In this document: positions 16,617 through 22,388 of the stretch, one piece after another
Numbering within the stretch: position 1 is the first letter of the stretch
How the letters are laid out: the number at the start of each line of letters is the position of its first letter
Assembly (NCBI GenBank): GCA_002385675.1
Contig: DGDY01000196.1
Coordinates: 1 to 22,388 of the forward strand
Source: Anaerolineales bacterium UBA3940
Lineage (GTDB): Bacteria; Chloroflexota; Anaerolineae; Aggregatilineales; UBA3940
Length of the DNA stretch: 22,388 nucleotides
Direction: 5' to 3'
Made by a program: the position numbers and the translations under genes
The notes under the pieces: generated by a model
Seen by the model: only the letters and a program-made list of their open reading frames with translations
Databases searched by the model: none
Told to the model about the DNA's origin: nothing

Positions 16617-17360
16617 ATGACGATTGAGAGCGAACAGGACCTTGCCGGTTTGAAGGAGATCGGGCGGATTGTTGCGCTGACGCTCCGTGAGATGTGCGCC
16701 TACGTCCGCCCCGGCATCACGACCGCCGAACTGGACGAGGTGGGCGCGGCGGCGCTTGCCCGCTACGGCGCGCGCTCCGCCCCGCAGGTGATGTACAACT
16801 TCCCCGGCGCAACCTGCATCAGCCTGAACAACGTCGCCGCGCACGGCATCCCCAACGACCGGGTGATCAAGGAAGGCGACCTCGTCAATATCGACGTGTC
16901 CGCCGTGCTGGACGGTTATTATGGCGATACCGCCGCAACCGTCCCCGTGCCGCCTGTCTCCGACGAGGCCGAGCGTCTGGCTCGTTGCGCGCAGAACGCA
17001 CTGGCGCAGGCGCTGGCGGTGGTGCGCGCCGGAGCGCAACTCAACGCCATCGGGCTGGCCGTGGAGCGCACGGCGGCGGCCTGCGGGTTTGAGGTCATCC
17101 GCAACCTGCCCGGTCACGGCATCGGGCGCACGCTGCATGAGCCGCCCTCAGTGCTGAACTTTTACCACCCGCGTGCCAGTATGCGGCTCACAGAAGGCAT
17201 GGTCTTCACCATCGAGCCGTTCCTCTCGATCAGCGCAAGCAGCGTAGACAAGGGTGACGACGGGTGGGCGCTCACCACATCTGACGGCAGCCTTGCCGCG
17301 CAGTACGAGCACACCGTCGTCGTGACACGTGGCGAACCGCTCATCCTGACCCAGCTATAG
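16617..17360 (+). CDS. map: Methionine aminopeptidase, type I
   Basis: A 247-residue cytoplasmic metalloprotease that removes the initiator Met from new proteins. All metal ligands and the substrate His are present: H76 (AAHGIP), D93, D104 (DVSAVLDGYYGD), H167 (GHGIG), E200 (TIEP) and E231 (YEHT). Length is normal and there is no N-terminal zinc-finger extension. ATG 16617 matches the family start; the frame is open to 16569 but that part is not conserved-looking. The 12-mer GCGAACAGGACC occurs at 16600-16611 and again 30 bases later inside the gene. It leads a tight group with the Nudix gene (8-base gap) and the lipoprotein gene at 17891. Confidence 0.97.
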   Translation: MTIESEQDLAGLKEIGRIVALTLREMCAYVRPGITTAELDEVGAAALARYGARSAPQVMYNFPGATCISLNNVAAHGIPNDRVIKEGDLVNIDVSAVLDGYYGDTAATVPVPPVSDEAERLARCAQNALAQALAVVRAGAQLNAIGLAVERTAAACGFEVIRNLPGHGIGRTLHEPPSVLNFYHPRASMRLTEGMVFTIEPFLSISASSVDKGDDGWALTTSDGSLAAQYEHTVVVTRGEPLILTQL

Positions 17361-17368
17361 AGAAAGCC

Positions 17369-17887
17369 ATGTCACCTCAACCATCCGTCACAGTGATCGC
17401 AGCCGCGCTCGTGTATCGCGGCGACGACGTCCTGCTCGTGCAGCAGCAGGGGCCGGACGACCCTGCTCCGACGTGGGCGCTCCCGGCGGGTCGGGTCAAG
17501 CCGGGGGAGCCGCTTCACGAGGCCGTCGCGCGGGAACTGCGCGAAGAAACCGGGCTGGAGGTCGTCAGACTGGGCGGGCTGGCTTACGCCGCTCAGGTGC
17601 TTTACCCCGAAACGGGCCAGCAGGTGCTGGCGTTTGCCGTGCAGGTCGAGCAGTGGGCGGGCGAACTGCAGATCGACGACCCCGACGGCCTGATTCTCCG
17701 CGCGGAGTTTGTGCCTGCTGCTGAGGCCATTGATAGGCTGGGCAGTCTCCCCTGGCGCGAAATGCGCGAGCCTGCCATCCACTTTATATCGAGTGGAGGT
17801 ATGCCCGGCGCTATGTGGGTGTACCATGTCGAGGAGCACACCGGCGAGTGCGTCTGCCTTGCGCATCTCCCCGGCGGAGCGGTGTGA
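17369..17887 (+). CDS. Nudix hydrolase
   Basis: A 172-residue protein with a complete Nudix box: G41, E47, then R55-E-L-R-E-E-T-G-L63, so magnesium-dependent pyrophosphohydrolase activity is expected. Strand VTVIAAALVYRGDDVLLVQ precedes it and the W-x-L-P-A-G motif is present. A Cys-containing C-terminal tail (HTGECVCLAHLPGG) closes the protein. It starts 8 bases after map and ends 3 bases before the lipoprotein gene, so it is co-transcribed with both. Compared with the Nudix gene at 13067 its box is canonical, and the two are not close copies. Substrate unknown. Confidence 0.93.
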   Translation: MSPQPSVTVIAAALVYRGDDVLLVQQQGPDDPAPTWALPAGRVKPGEPLHEAVARELREETGLEVVRLGGLAYAAQVLYPETGQQVLAFAVQVEQWAGELQIDDPDGLILRAEFVPAAEAIDRLGSLPWREMREPAIHFISSGGMPGAMWVYHVEEHTGECVCLAHLPGGAV

Positions 17888-17890
17888 GCC

Positions 17891-18712
17891 GTGAAGATCC
17901 GCCGCCTGCCTGCTGTCTTTCTGCTTGCCATGCTGCTGGCCGCGTCGCTGGCCTGCAACGCCGCCGCGCTTGCCCCCACACCGACGCCCCCGCCAACAGC
18001 GACAGAGCCGCCCTCGCCGACGCCCAACCCCGGCTGGGTGACGCTCCAGCCCGGCCTGGAGATGCGCTCCACGTCCATCCCTATGGGCTCCGGTGCCGTA
18101 TCGGCGACGCTCGTGCGGGTTGACCCCGGCCTGTACACCATGCGCGTCCACTATGACCCGGTCAACCCCGCGACGATCTCGACGTGGCAGATCCGGACGG
18201 GCGCGGCGCTCGTCGTGAACGGCGGCTTCTTTACGCCGGAGAACACGCCGCTCGGCCTGCTCGTCGCCGACAGCGTGCCGGTTGGTACATCCTTCGACGG
18301 CTTCGGTGGGATGCTGAGTGTCTCCGATGGGCTGGTGACGCTGCGCGCGCTCTCCATGCAGCCCTATGTGCCCGGCGAGCCGCTTGAACAGGCCGTGCAG
18401 AGCCGCCCGGTGCTGCTCTATCCCGGCGCTGAGCCTGCCGACTTCAACTTCCCCGACGAGATCGACCGGCGCACTGCCGTCGCGCTTGACACGTCCGGGC
18501 GGCTGGTGTTTGTGATCGTCGACCGGGGCGGCGTGTCGCTCTACACGCTGCGCGACTGGCTCGCCACGCAGACTGACTTCGAGGTAGGCGCCGCGCTCAA
18601 CCTGGACGGCGGCGGCTCGACGGGGCTGACGCTCGTCGCGGGGGATGAGGCGTACCTTGTCGAGTCGTGGACGACGCTGCCAATCGTGCTGGCCTTCTAC
18701 CCCATCGAGTGA
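17891..18712 (+). CDS. Phosphodiester glycosidase (NAGPA-like/DUF2233) lipoprotein
   Basis: A 273-residue protein with GTG start at 17891, 3 bases after the previous stop. The signal sequence (KIRR, hydrophobic core) ends in a lipobox-like ASLAC with Cys22. A Thr/Pro-rich linker follows (about 29-48), typical of surface-tethered proteins. The catalytic domain shows the family marks: ALVVNGGFF near 105-113, RRTAVALD near 193-200 and ALNLDGGGSTGL near 234-245. The family includes the enzyme that uncovers GlcNAc-phosphodiesters and bacterial exopolysaccharide-linked relatives. Here it likely acts outside the membrane on a sugar phosphodiester, but the substrate is unknown. Confidence 0.9.
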   Translation: MKIRRLPAVFLLAMLLAASLACNAAALAPTPTPPPTATEPPSPTPNPGWVTLQPGLEMRSTSIPMGSGAVSATLVRVDPGLYTMRVHYDPVNPATISTWQIRTGAALVVNGGFFTPENTPLGLLVADSVPVGTSFDGFGGMLSVSDGLVTLRALSMQPYVPGEPLEQAVQSRPVLLYPGAEPADFNFPDEIDRRTAVALDTSGRLVFVIVDRGGVSLYTLRDWLATQTDFEVGAALNLDGGGSTGLTLVAGDEAYLVESWTTLPIVLAFYPIE

Positions 18713-18717
18713 TGTTC

Positions 18718-18735
18718 GGCACGTGCGTACGTGCC
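18718..18735 (+). terminator. Perfect hairpin downstream of the glycosidase gene
   Basis: GGCACGT, loop GCGT, then ACGTGCC: a perfect 7-bp stem 5 bases after the stop. No T-run follows. It may end the map operon. The following 60 bases contain a weak -10-like TACGAT at 18746-18751 without a matching -35. Confidence 0.4.
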
Positions 18736-18798
18736 GCCGCCGCGTTACGATAAACCTGTACGTTGATGACACCCACCCAGCACACGTGATGAGACCTT

Positions 18799-19626
18799 AT
18801 GCCATCTGACATCGTCGTTTTCCGCACGTCCAACCATGAACTCACCCGCCTGCCGGTCGAGGCGTCCTCCTTCGATGAGGCGACGATGAAGACCGGGCAC
18901 GGCACGTACAGCGTTTTTCGCCTGTACTCGCGCCGGCGTGTGCTGCGGCTTGACCAGCACCTCGACCGGATGCGGCACTCGGCGGAACTGCTCGGCGTGC
19001 CCTTCCCGCATACCAATGAGGAACTGCGCGAGCACATTCGGCGCGCTGTGGACGCCTCCGGGTTGGAAATGCCGCGCATCCGCCTGACCGTGCCCTACGC
19101 CGACCCGGAATCGACCGTTATCATGCTGGAGCCGTTCGCGCCGCCGCCTGCCGAGATCTACACCTACGGCGTGCGTGTGGGGCTGGCGCACGTCTCGCGC
19201 GAGATGCCGGGCGCGAAGGACTCGCGCTTCATCCAGGTACGAAGCGAACTGCGCAAGCAGCAGCCGGGGATGTATGAAGTGCTGCTGTGCGACGAGGACG
19301 GCTACATCCCGGAGGGCACGAGCAGCAACTTCTACGCCGTGATCGATGGCAAGCTGTACACGGCGGGGAAGGGGATGCTGGAGGGGATCACGCGGAGCAT
19401 CCTGCTGGAGGTTGCGCCGGCTATCCTGCCGGTCGAGTTCACCCCGCCGCACGTCGATCAGCTCCCGCGTGTGTCGGAAGCGATGCTCACCAGTTCTACG
19501 CGCGGGGTCGTGCCGATTGTCGAGATCGCAGGCGAGCGCATCGGGGCGGGGCGGCCCGGCCCGGTCACCATGCGGCTCGGCGCGGCCTACGACGATCGGG
19601 TCGAGTCGGAGCTGGAGGAGATCTGA
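18799..19626 (+). CDS. Class IV aminotransferase (branched-chain / aminodeoxychorismate lyase fold)
   Basis: A 275-residue PLP-dependent enzyme. The family hallmarks are H54/R57 in LRLDQHLDRM, the probable PLP lysine K140 (GAKDSRF), the E172-GTSSN177 loop and the late LEGITRSILLEVA motif. The fold covers branched-chain aminotransferase, D-amino acid aminotransferase and 4-amino-4-deoxychorismate lyase. The exact reaction cannot be fixed from these residues, so no gene symbol is given. The N-terminal part lacks a clear copy of the usual GD.VFE-type strand (it reads TGHGTYSVFRLYSRRRV). The ribosome binding site is weak. The gene stands alone, after a hairpin and before the toxin-antitoxin pair. 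Confidence 0.9.
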   Translation: MPSDIVVFRTSNHELTRLPVEASSFDEATMKTGHGTYSVFRLYSRRRVLRLDQHLDRMRHSAELLGVPFPHTNEELREHIRRAVDASGLEMPRIRLTVPYADPESTVIMLEPFAPPPAEIYTYGVRVGLAHVSREMPGAKDSRFIQVRSELRKQQPGMYEVLLCDEDGYIPEGTSSNFYAVIDGKLYTAGKGMLEGITRSILLEVAPAILPVEFTPPHVDQLPRVSEAMLTSSTRGVVPIVEIAGERIGAGRPGPVTMRLGAAYDDRVESELEEI

Positions 19627-19674
19627 GTGGGGGATTGAGGGCTGCCGTGAACTGATGGCGAAGGAGGGAGCAGC

Positions 19675-19971
19675 GTGACGATTGACTGGTCGCAAGTTGA
19701 TCTGGCCGATTTTTGTAAACGACACGGTATCCGCCGTCTCGCCCTGTTTGGCTCCGTACTTACGCCCGCCTTCGGACCAGAAAGCGACGTCGACGTGCTT
19801 GTTGAGTTTGCACCTGGTGTGCAAGTGGGCTACCTGAAGTTTGCTGAGATCCAGCACGAACTCAGCGAACTGCTTGGGCGAGAAGTCGATCTCAATACAG
19901 CGGGTTCGCTGAGCCGGCATTTCCGCAACGACGTGGTTCGGCGAGCAGAGGTCATCTATGAACAAGCATGA
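19675..19971 (+). CDS. mntA: MntA-type nucleotidyltransferase antitoxin
   Basis: A 98-residue minimal nucleotidyltransferase with GTG start and a strong GGAGGGA site upstream. The active site is a perfect GS-x10-D-x-D: G26-S27 and D38-V-D40. A third acidic residue D72 lies in REVDLNT. Proteins of this MNT class neutralise the HepT toxin by transferring AMP to a Tyr near its active site. The gene overlaps hepT by 14 bases, which is normal for these pairs. GC content is lower and codon use more mixed than in the neighbouring genes, suggesting horizontal arrival. Confidence 0.93.
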   Translation: MTIDWSQVDLADFCKRHGIRRLALFGSVLTPAFGPESDVDVLVEFAPGVQVGYLKFAEIQHELSELLGREVDLNTAGSLSRHFRNDVVRRAEVIYEQA

Positions 19972-20299
19972 CCGCACGCGCCTGCTTGATATGCTTGATG
20001 CGGCTCGAAAAGCACAGGCGTTTGCAGCAGGTCGGAGCCGAGAAGATCTTGACTCCGACGAAATGTTCGCCTTTGCGTTAACGCGGGCGCTTGAGATTAT
20101 TGGTGAGGCTGCTGCGAGAGTTAGCCAAGAGACTCGTGCTGATCTGCCCCAAATCCCCTGGCGGTCGATCATCGGTATGCGCAATAAACTCATTCACGAC
20201 TACATTGCTGTTGACTACGATATCTTATGGGCGACGGTGGAGACGGAACTCGACACCTTGATCTCGCATCTGGAAAAGAGCCTTGAGCAGCACTCGTAA
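19958..20299 (+). CDS. hepT: HepT-like HEPN toxin (DUF86 family)
   Basis: A 113-residue all-helical HEPN protein. The catalytic RNase motif R-x4-H-x-Y is intact: R75-NKLI-H80-D-Y82, with Y82 the expected AMP acceptor. Such toxins cleave RNA and stop growth when unmodified. It starts inside the 3' end of mntA, so translation is probably coupled. The antitoxin-first order seen here is one of the known arrangements. An imperfectly placed 6-bp inverted repeat (20285-20290 with 20303-20308) spans its stop codon. GC is lower than in the flanking genes. Confidence 0.93.
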   Translation: MNKHDRTRLLDMLDAARKAQAFAAGRSREDLDSDEMFAFALTRALEIIGEAAARVSQETRADLPQIPWRSIIGMRNKLIHDYIAVDYDILWATVETELDTLISHLEKSLEQHS

Positions 20300-20362
20300 G
20301 GACTGCTCTACAGTCGCTGTTGATGTTTGTCCCTGCCCTCCAACGTGAAAGGACCATCGACC

Positions 20363-21103
20363 ATGCCCGACATCATCACCGAGTTCATGAAGAAGACCAG
20401 CCTGCCGCTCGACGAGCCTTCCGGCGAGAGCCAGGGGCTGCCCCAGCCGCCGCTTGCCTGGGAGCCGGGCGAGGACGCCGAACTGATCGACCTGCCCGAG
20501 CCGCCCGCCGTCCAGCTTGCGCCGGTTGACCTGCCCAAGCTGATCGAGAAGCGGCGCACGCTCCGTCGCTACGCGCCCGACCCGCTCACACTGGCGGAGC
20601 TTTCGTACCTGCTGTGGGCCACGCAGGGTGTGAAATTCGTCACCCCGCGCCCGGTCACGCTGCGGACTGTGCCATCTGCCGGGGCGCGCCATGCTTTCGA
20701 GACGCTGCTGCTCATCAACCGGGTCGAGGGCGTTGAGCCGGGCCTGTACCATTACGCCGCGCTCCAGCACAAGCTGGCCGTCGTCACGCGGGAGCCAGAT
20801 ATTGCCGCGCGGCTCACCGCCGCCTGCCTGGACCAGCCGCACGTGAGCAACAGCGCAGTGACGTTCGCATGGGTGGCCGTCGCCGAACGCATGACCTGGC
20901 GCTACGGGCTGCGCGGCTACCGTTACTTGCACCTCGATGCCGGGCATGTATGCCAGAACCTGTACCTGGCCGCCGAGTCCATCGGCTGCGGCGTGTGTGC
21001 GCTGGCCGCGTTTGACGACCGCGCCGTGAACGAGGTGCTTGGCGTGGACGGCGAGTCTCAATTTGCGATCTACTTTGCTACCGTCGGCAGGCGCGAGGCG
21101 TAG
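20363..21103 (+). CDS. SagB/ThcOx-type nitroreductase family dehydrogenase
   Basis: A 246-residue FMN-dependent oxidoreductase. Family marks are the FMN phosphate-binding RRTLRRY (64-70), PSAGARHAFE (104-113), PGLYHY (126-131) and the long helix LHLDAGHVCQNLYLAAESIGCG (189-210). In RiPP clusters SagB oxidises azolines. Here no YcaO, precursor or ThiF gene is in view, so it belongs to the stand-alone members of unknown substrate. ATG 20363 was chosen for GAAAGGA 9 bases upstream; the frame extends 12 codons further but without a ribosome binding site. The first 60 residues are Pro-rich and likely flexible. It follows the toxin gene after 63 bases. Confidence 0.9.
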   Translation: MPDIITEFMKKTSLPLDEPSGESQGLPQPPLAWEPGEDAELIDLPEPPAVQLAPVDLPKLIEKRRTLRRYAPDPLTLAELSYLLWATQGVKFVTPRPVTLRTVPSAGARHAFETLLLINRVEGVEPGLYHYAALQHKLAVVTREPDIAARLTAACLDQPHVSNSAVTFAWVAVAERMTWRYGLRGYRYLHLDAGHVCQNLYLAAESIGCGVCALAAFDDRAVNEVLGVDGESQFAIYFATVGRREA

Positions 21104-21112
21104 GACCGCCCG

Positions 21113-21142
21113 TTATCGCTCCTGCCCGGGCAGATGTATAAT
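21113..21142 (+). promoter_or_regulatory. Candidate sigma-70 promoter with palindromic operator
   Basis: A perfect -10 box TATAAT lies at 21137-21142. A weak -35 (TTATCG, 21113-21118) stands 18 bases upstream. Between the two sits the perfect 12-bp palindrome CTGCCCGGGCAG (21122-21133), a possible repressor or activator site. The gene starts 65 bases downstream. GGCCGG/CCGGCC at 21155-21160 and 21169-21174 can form a leader hairpin. Confidence 0.5.
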
Positions 21143-21207
21143 CAGCTAAGACCTGGCCGGACCCGGCACCGGCCCGGTTCTGATCCTTACCACAGGGAAG
21201 GTGCATC

Positions 21208-22388
21208 ATGCCCGCTTCTGACCTGAGTGTGTTCTTCCGCCCGCGTGGTGTGGCGGTGATCGGCGCATCACGCGACCCGAACAAGCTCGGCTACGGTGTC
21301 GTGCGCAACCTGCTGGAGCAGGGCTACGAAGGCCCGGTTTACCCCGTCAACCCCAACGCAGAGGAGATCCTCGGGCTACGAGCGTATCGTAGCATTGGCA
21401 CTGTGCCCGACCCCGCCGACCTCGCCGTGATCGTCGTGCCTGCGCCGCACGTCGAGCAGGCGCTCATCGAGACAGGCGAGCGGGGCGTCAAGGGCGTGAT
21501 CATCATCACGGGGGGCTTCCGTGAGGTCGGGCCGGAGGGCGCGGCGCGTGAGGCGCGCGTGAAGCAGATCGCAGAGCAGTACGGCATCCGCCTGCTCGGC
21601 CCGAACTGCATCGGCGTGATCGACACCCATACTCCGCTAAACACGACGTTCGTGACCGGCTCGCCGCGCCCCGGCGAGATCGCGCTGGTGTCCCAGTCCG
21701 GCGCGCTGGCCGCCGCCGTGATTGACTGGGCGGTCGGCTCCGGGGTCGGCTTCAGCCGCATTGTGAGCCTCGGCAATCAGGCGGGCGTTACCGAGGCGGA
21801 GATGCTGGAGGCGGTCGCGCAGGACGAACGCACGCGGGCGGTGCTGGTGTACCTGGAGGGCGTGTCGGATGGCCGCGCGTTCATTGAGGCGGCGCGGCGC
21901 GCCTCCGAGCGTGTGCCGGTGGTGGCGCTGAAGGTCGGGCGCGGGCAGAGCAGCGCCAGAGCCGTTAGCAGCCACACAGGGGCGCTGGCGGGCACCGACG
22001 CCGCGTATGATGCCGCCTTCCGGCGGGCGGGTGTGCTGCGCGCTCGCGGACTGGAAGAGATGCTGGACTGGGCGCGCGCGCTGGCCTGGCAGCCGCTGCC
22101 GCAGGGCAACCGCGTTGCCGTGCTGACCAACGCCGGTGGGCCGGGGATTATCGCGCTCGAAGCGTTGGAGGAGGAAGGGCTGCGCCTCGCGCCGCTCTCG
22201 GAGCAAACGAAAGCCTTTCTCCGCCGCCGCGTTCCGCCCGCCGCAAGCGTTGAGAACCCGGTCGATATCCTGCCCGGCTCCGGCCCGGCGACTTATGCGC
22301 TGTGCCTCGACGCGCTGCTCGACGACGACGCGGTCGACGCGGTGGTGGTCGTTACCGCACCGCAGGACTGGTTCCAGCCGGTGAGCCT
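21208..22388 (+). CDS. ADP-forming acyl-CoA synthetase (CoA-binding, acetate-CoA ligase type), 3' partial
   Basis: The frame from ATG 21208 (GGGAAGG 6 bases upstream) is open to the end of the window, giving 393 residues. It begins with the CoA-binding Rossmann domain (AVIGASRDPNKLGYGV) and continues with the succinyl-CoA-synthetase-like domain (LLGPNCIGV, ALVSQSGALAAAV). The active-site His256 lies in SSHTGALAGTDAAYDAAF. The second ligase-CoA domain follows (AVLTNAGGPGIIALEALE). The enzyme converts acyl-CoA, ADP and phosphate to the acid, CoA and ATP, yielding energy in fermentative or anaerobic metabolism. Whether an ATP-grasp beta domain is fused lies beyond the window. A promoter candidate with a palindrome precedes it. 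Confidence 0.95.
   Translation, partial: MPASDLSVFFRPRGVAVIGASRDPNKLGYGVVRNLLEQGYEGPVYPVNPNAEEILGLRAYRSIGTVPDPADLAVIVVPAPHVEQALIETGERGVKGVIIITGGFREVGPEGAAREARVKQIAEQYGIRLLGPNCIGVIDTHTPLNTTFVTGSPRPGEIALVSQSGALAAAVIDWAVGSGVGFSRIVSLGNQAGVTEAEMLEAVAQDERTRAVLVYLEGVSDGRAFIEAARRASERVPVVALKVGRGQSSARAVSSHTGALAGTDAAYDAAFRRAGVLRARGLEEMLDWARALAWQPLPQGNRVAVLTNAGGPGIIALEALEEEGLRLAPLSEQTKAFLRRRVPPAASVENPVDILPGSGPATYALCLDALLDDDAVDAVVVVTAPQDWFQPVS

Noticed and set aside
20285..20308. Terminator after hepT
   Set aside because: Only a 6-bp stem with a 12-base loop spanning the stop codon and no T-run; too weak to call.

Overview
The window is a gene-dense, GC-rich stretch of bacterial chromosome with every gene on the + strand. 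No rRNA, tRNA or CRISPR array was seen. The combination of a linked MoxR ATPase, DUF58 and von Willebrand factor A (vWA) membrane proteins, an ABC-2 exporter, lipoproteins with Thr/Pro-rich linkers and a CoA-binding ADP-forming acyl-CoA synthetase suggests a Chloroflexota (Anaerolineae-like) genome. That is inference from gene content and base use, not from a marker gene. No stretch longer than about 300 bases lacks a gene. The first and last genes run off the window.

Region 1 (about 1-5750) is an ABC-type cluster. It holds a large membrane protein with extracytoplasmic beta-rich parts (5' end cut off), an ATP-binding subunit, a multi-pass membrane protein and an ABC-2 permease. A GNAT acetyltransferase gene sits between the two membrane genes and overlaps the permease start by ATGA. 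A possible 55-bp inserted element lies in the leader of the multi-pass protein.

Region 2 (about 5750-16540) is a MoxR-vWA cluster: a DUF4175-like coiled-coil membrane protein, a MoxR AAA+ ATPase, three tandem single-helix microproteins (44, 38 and 37 aa), a frameshifted lipoprotein, a DUF58 protein, a BatA-type vWA membrane protein and a 953-aa protein with two vWA motifs. Two insertions interrupt it. One is a GxxExxY gene cassette bounded by perfect 15-bp inverted repeats built of 9-bp units. The other is a short gene-less relative of the same design, next to a Nudix gene. MoxR ATPases are thought to act as chaperones for vWA partners, so the likely theme is assembly of a membrane or envelope complex, with the ABC exporter possibly part of it.

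Region 3 (about 16540-19630) is metabolic and housekeeping: type I methionine aminopeptidase, a second Nudix hydrolase, a lipoprotein phosphodiester glycosidase and a class IV aminotransferase.

Region 4 (19675-20299) is a MntA-HepT toxin-antitoxin pair with lower GC than its neighbours. It is followed by a solitary SagB/ThcOx-type nitroreductase and, behind a good -10 box with a palindrome, the start of an ADP-forming acyl-CoA synthetase that runs off the end.
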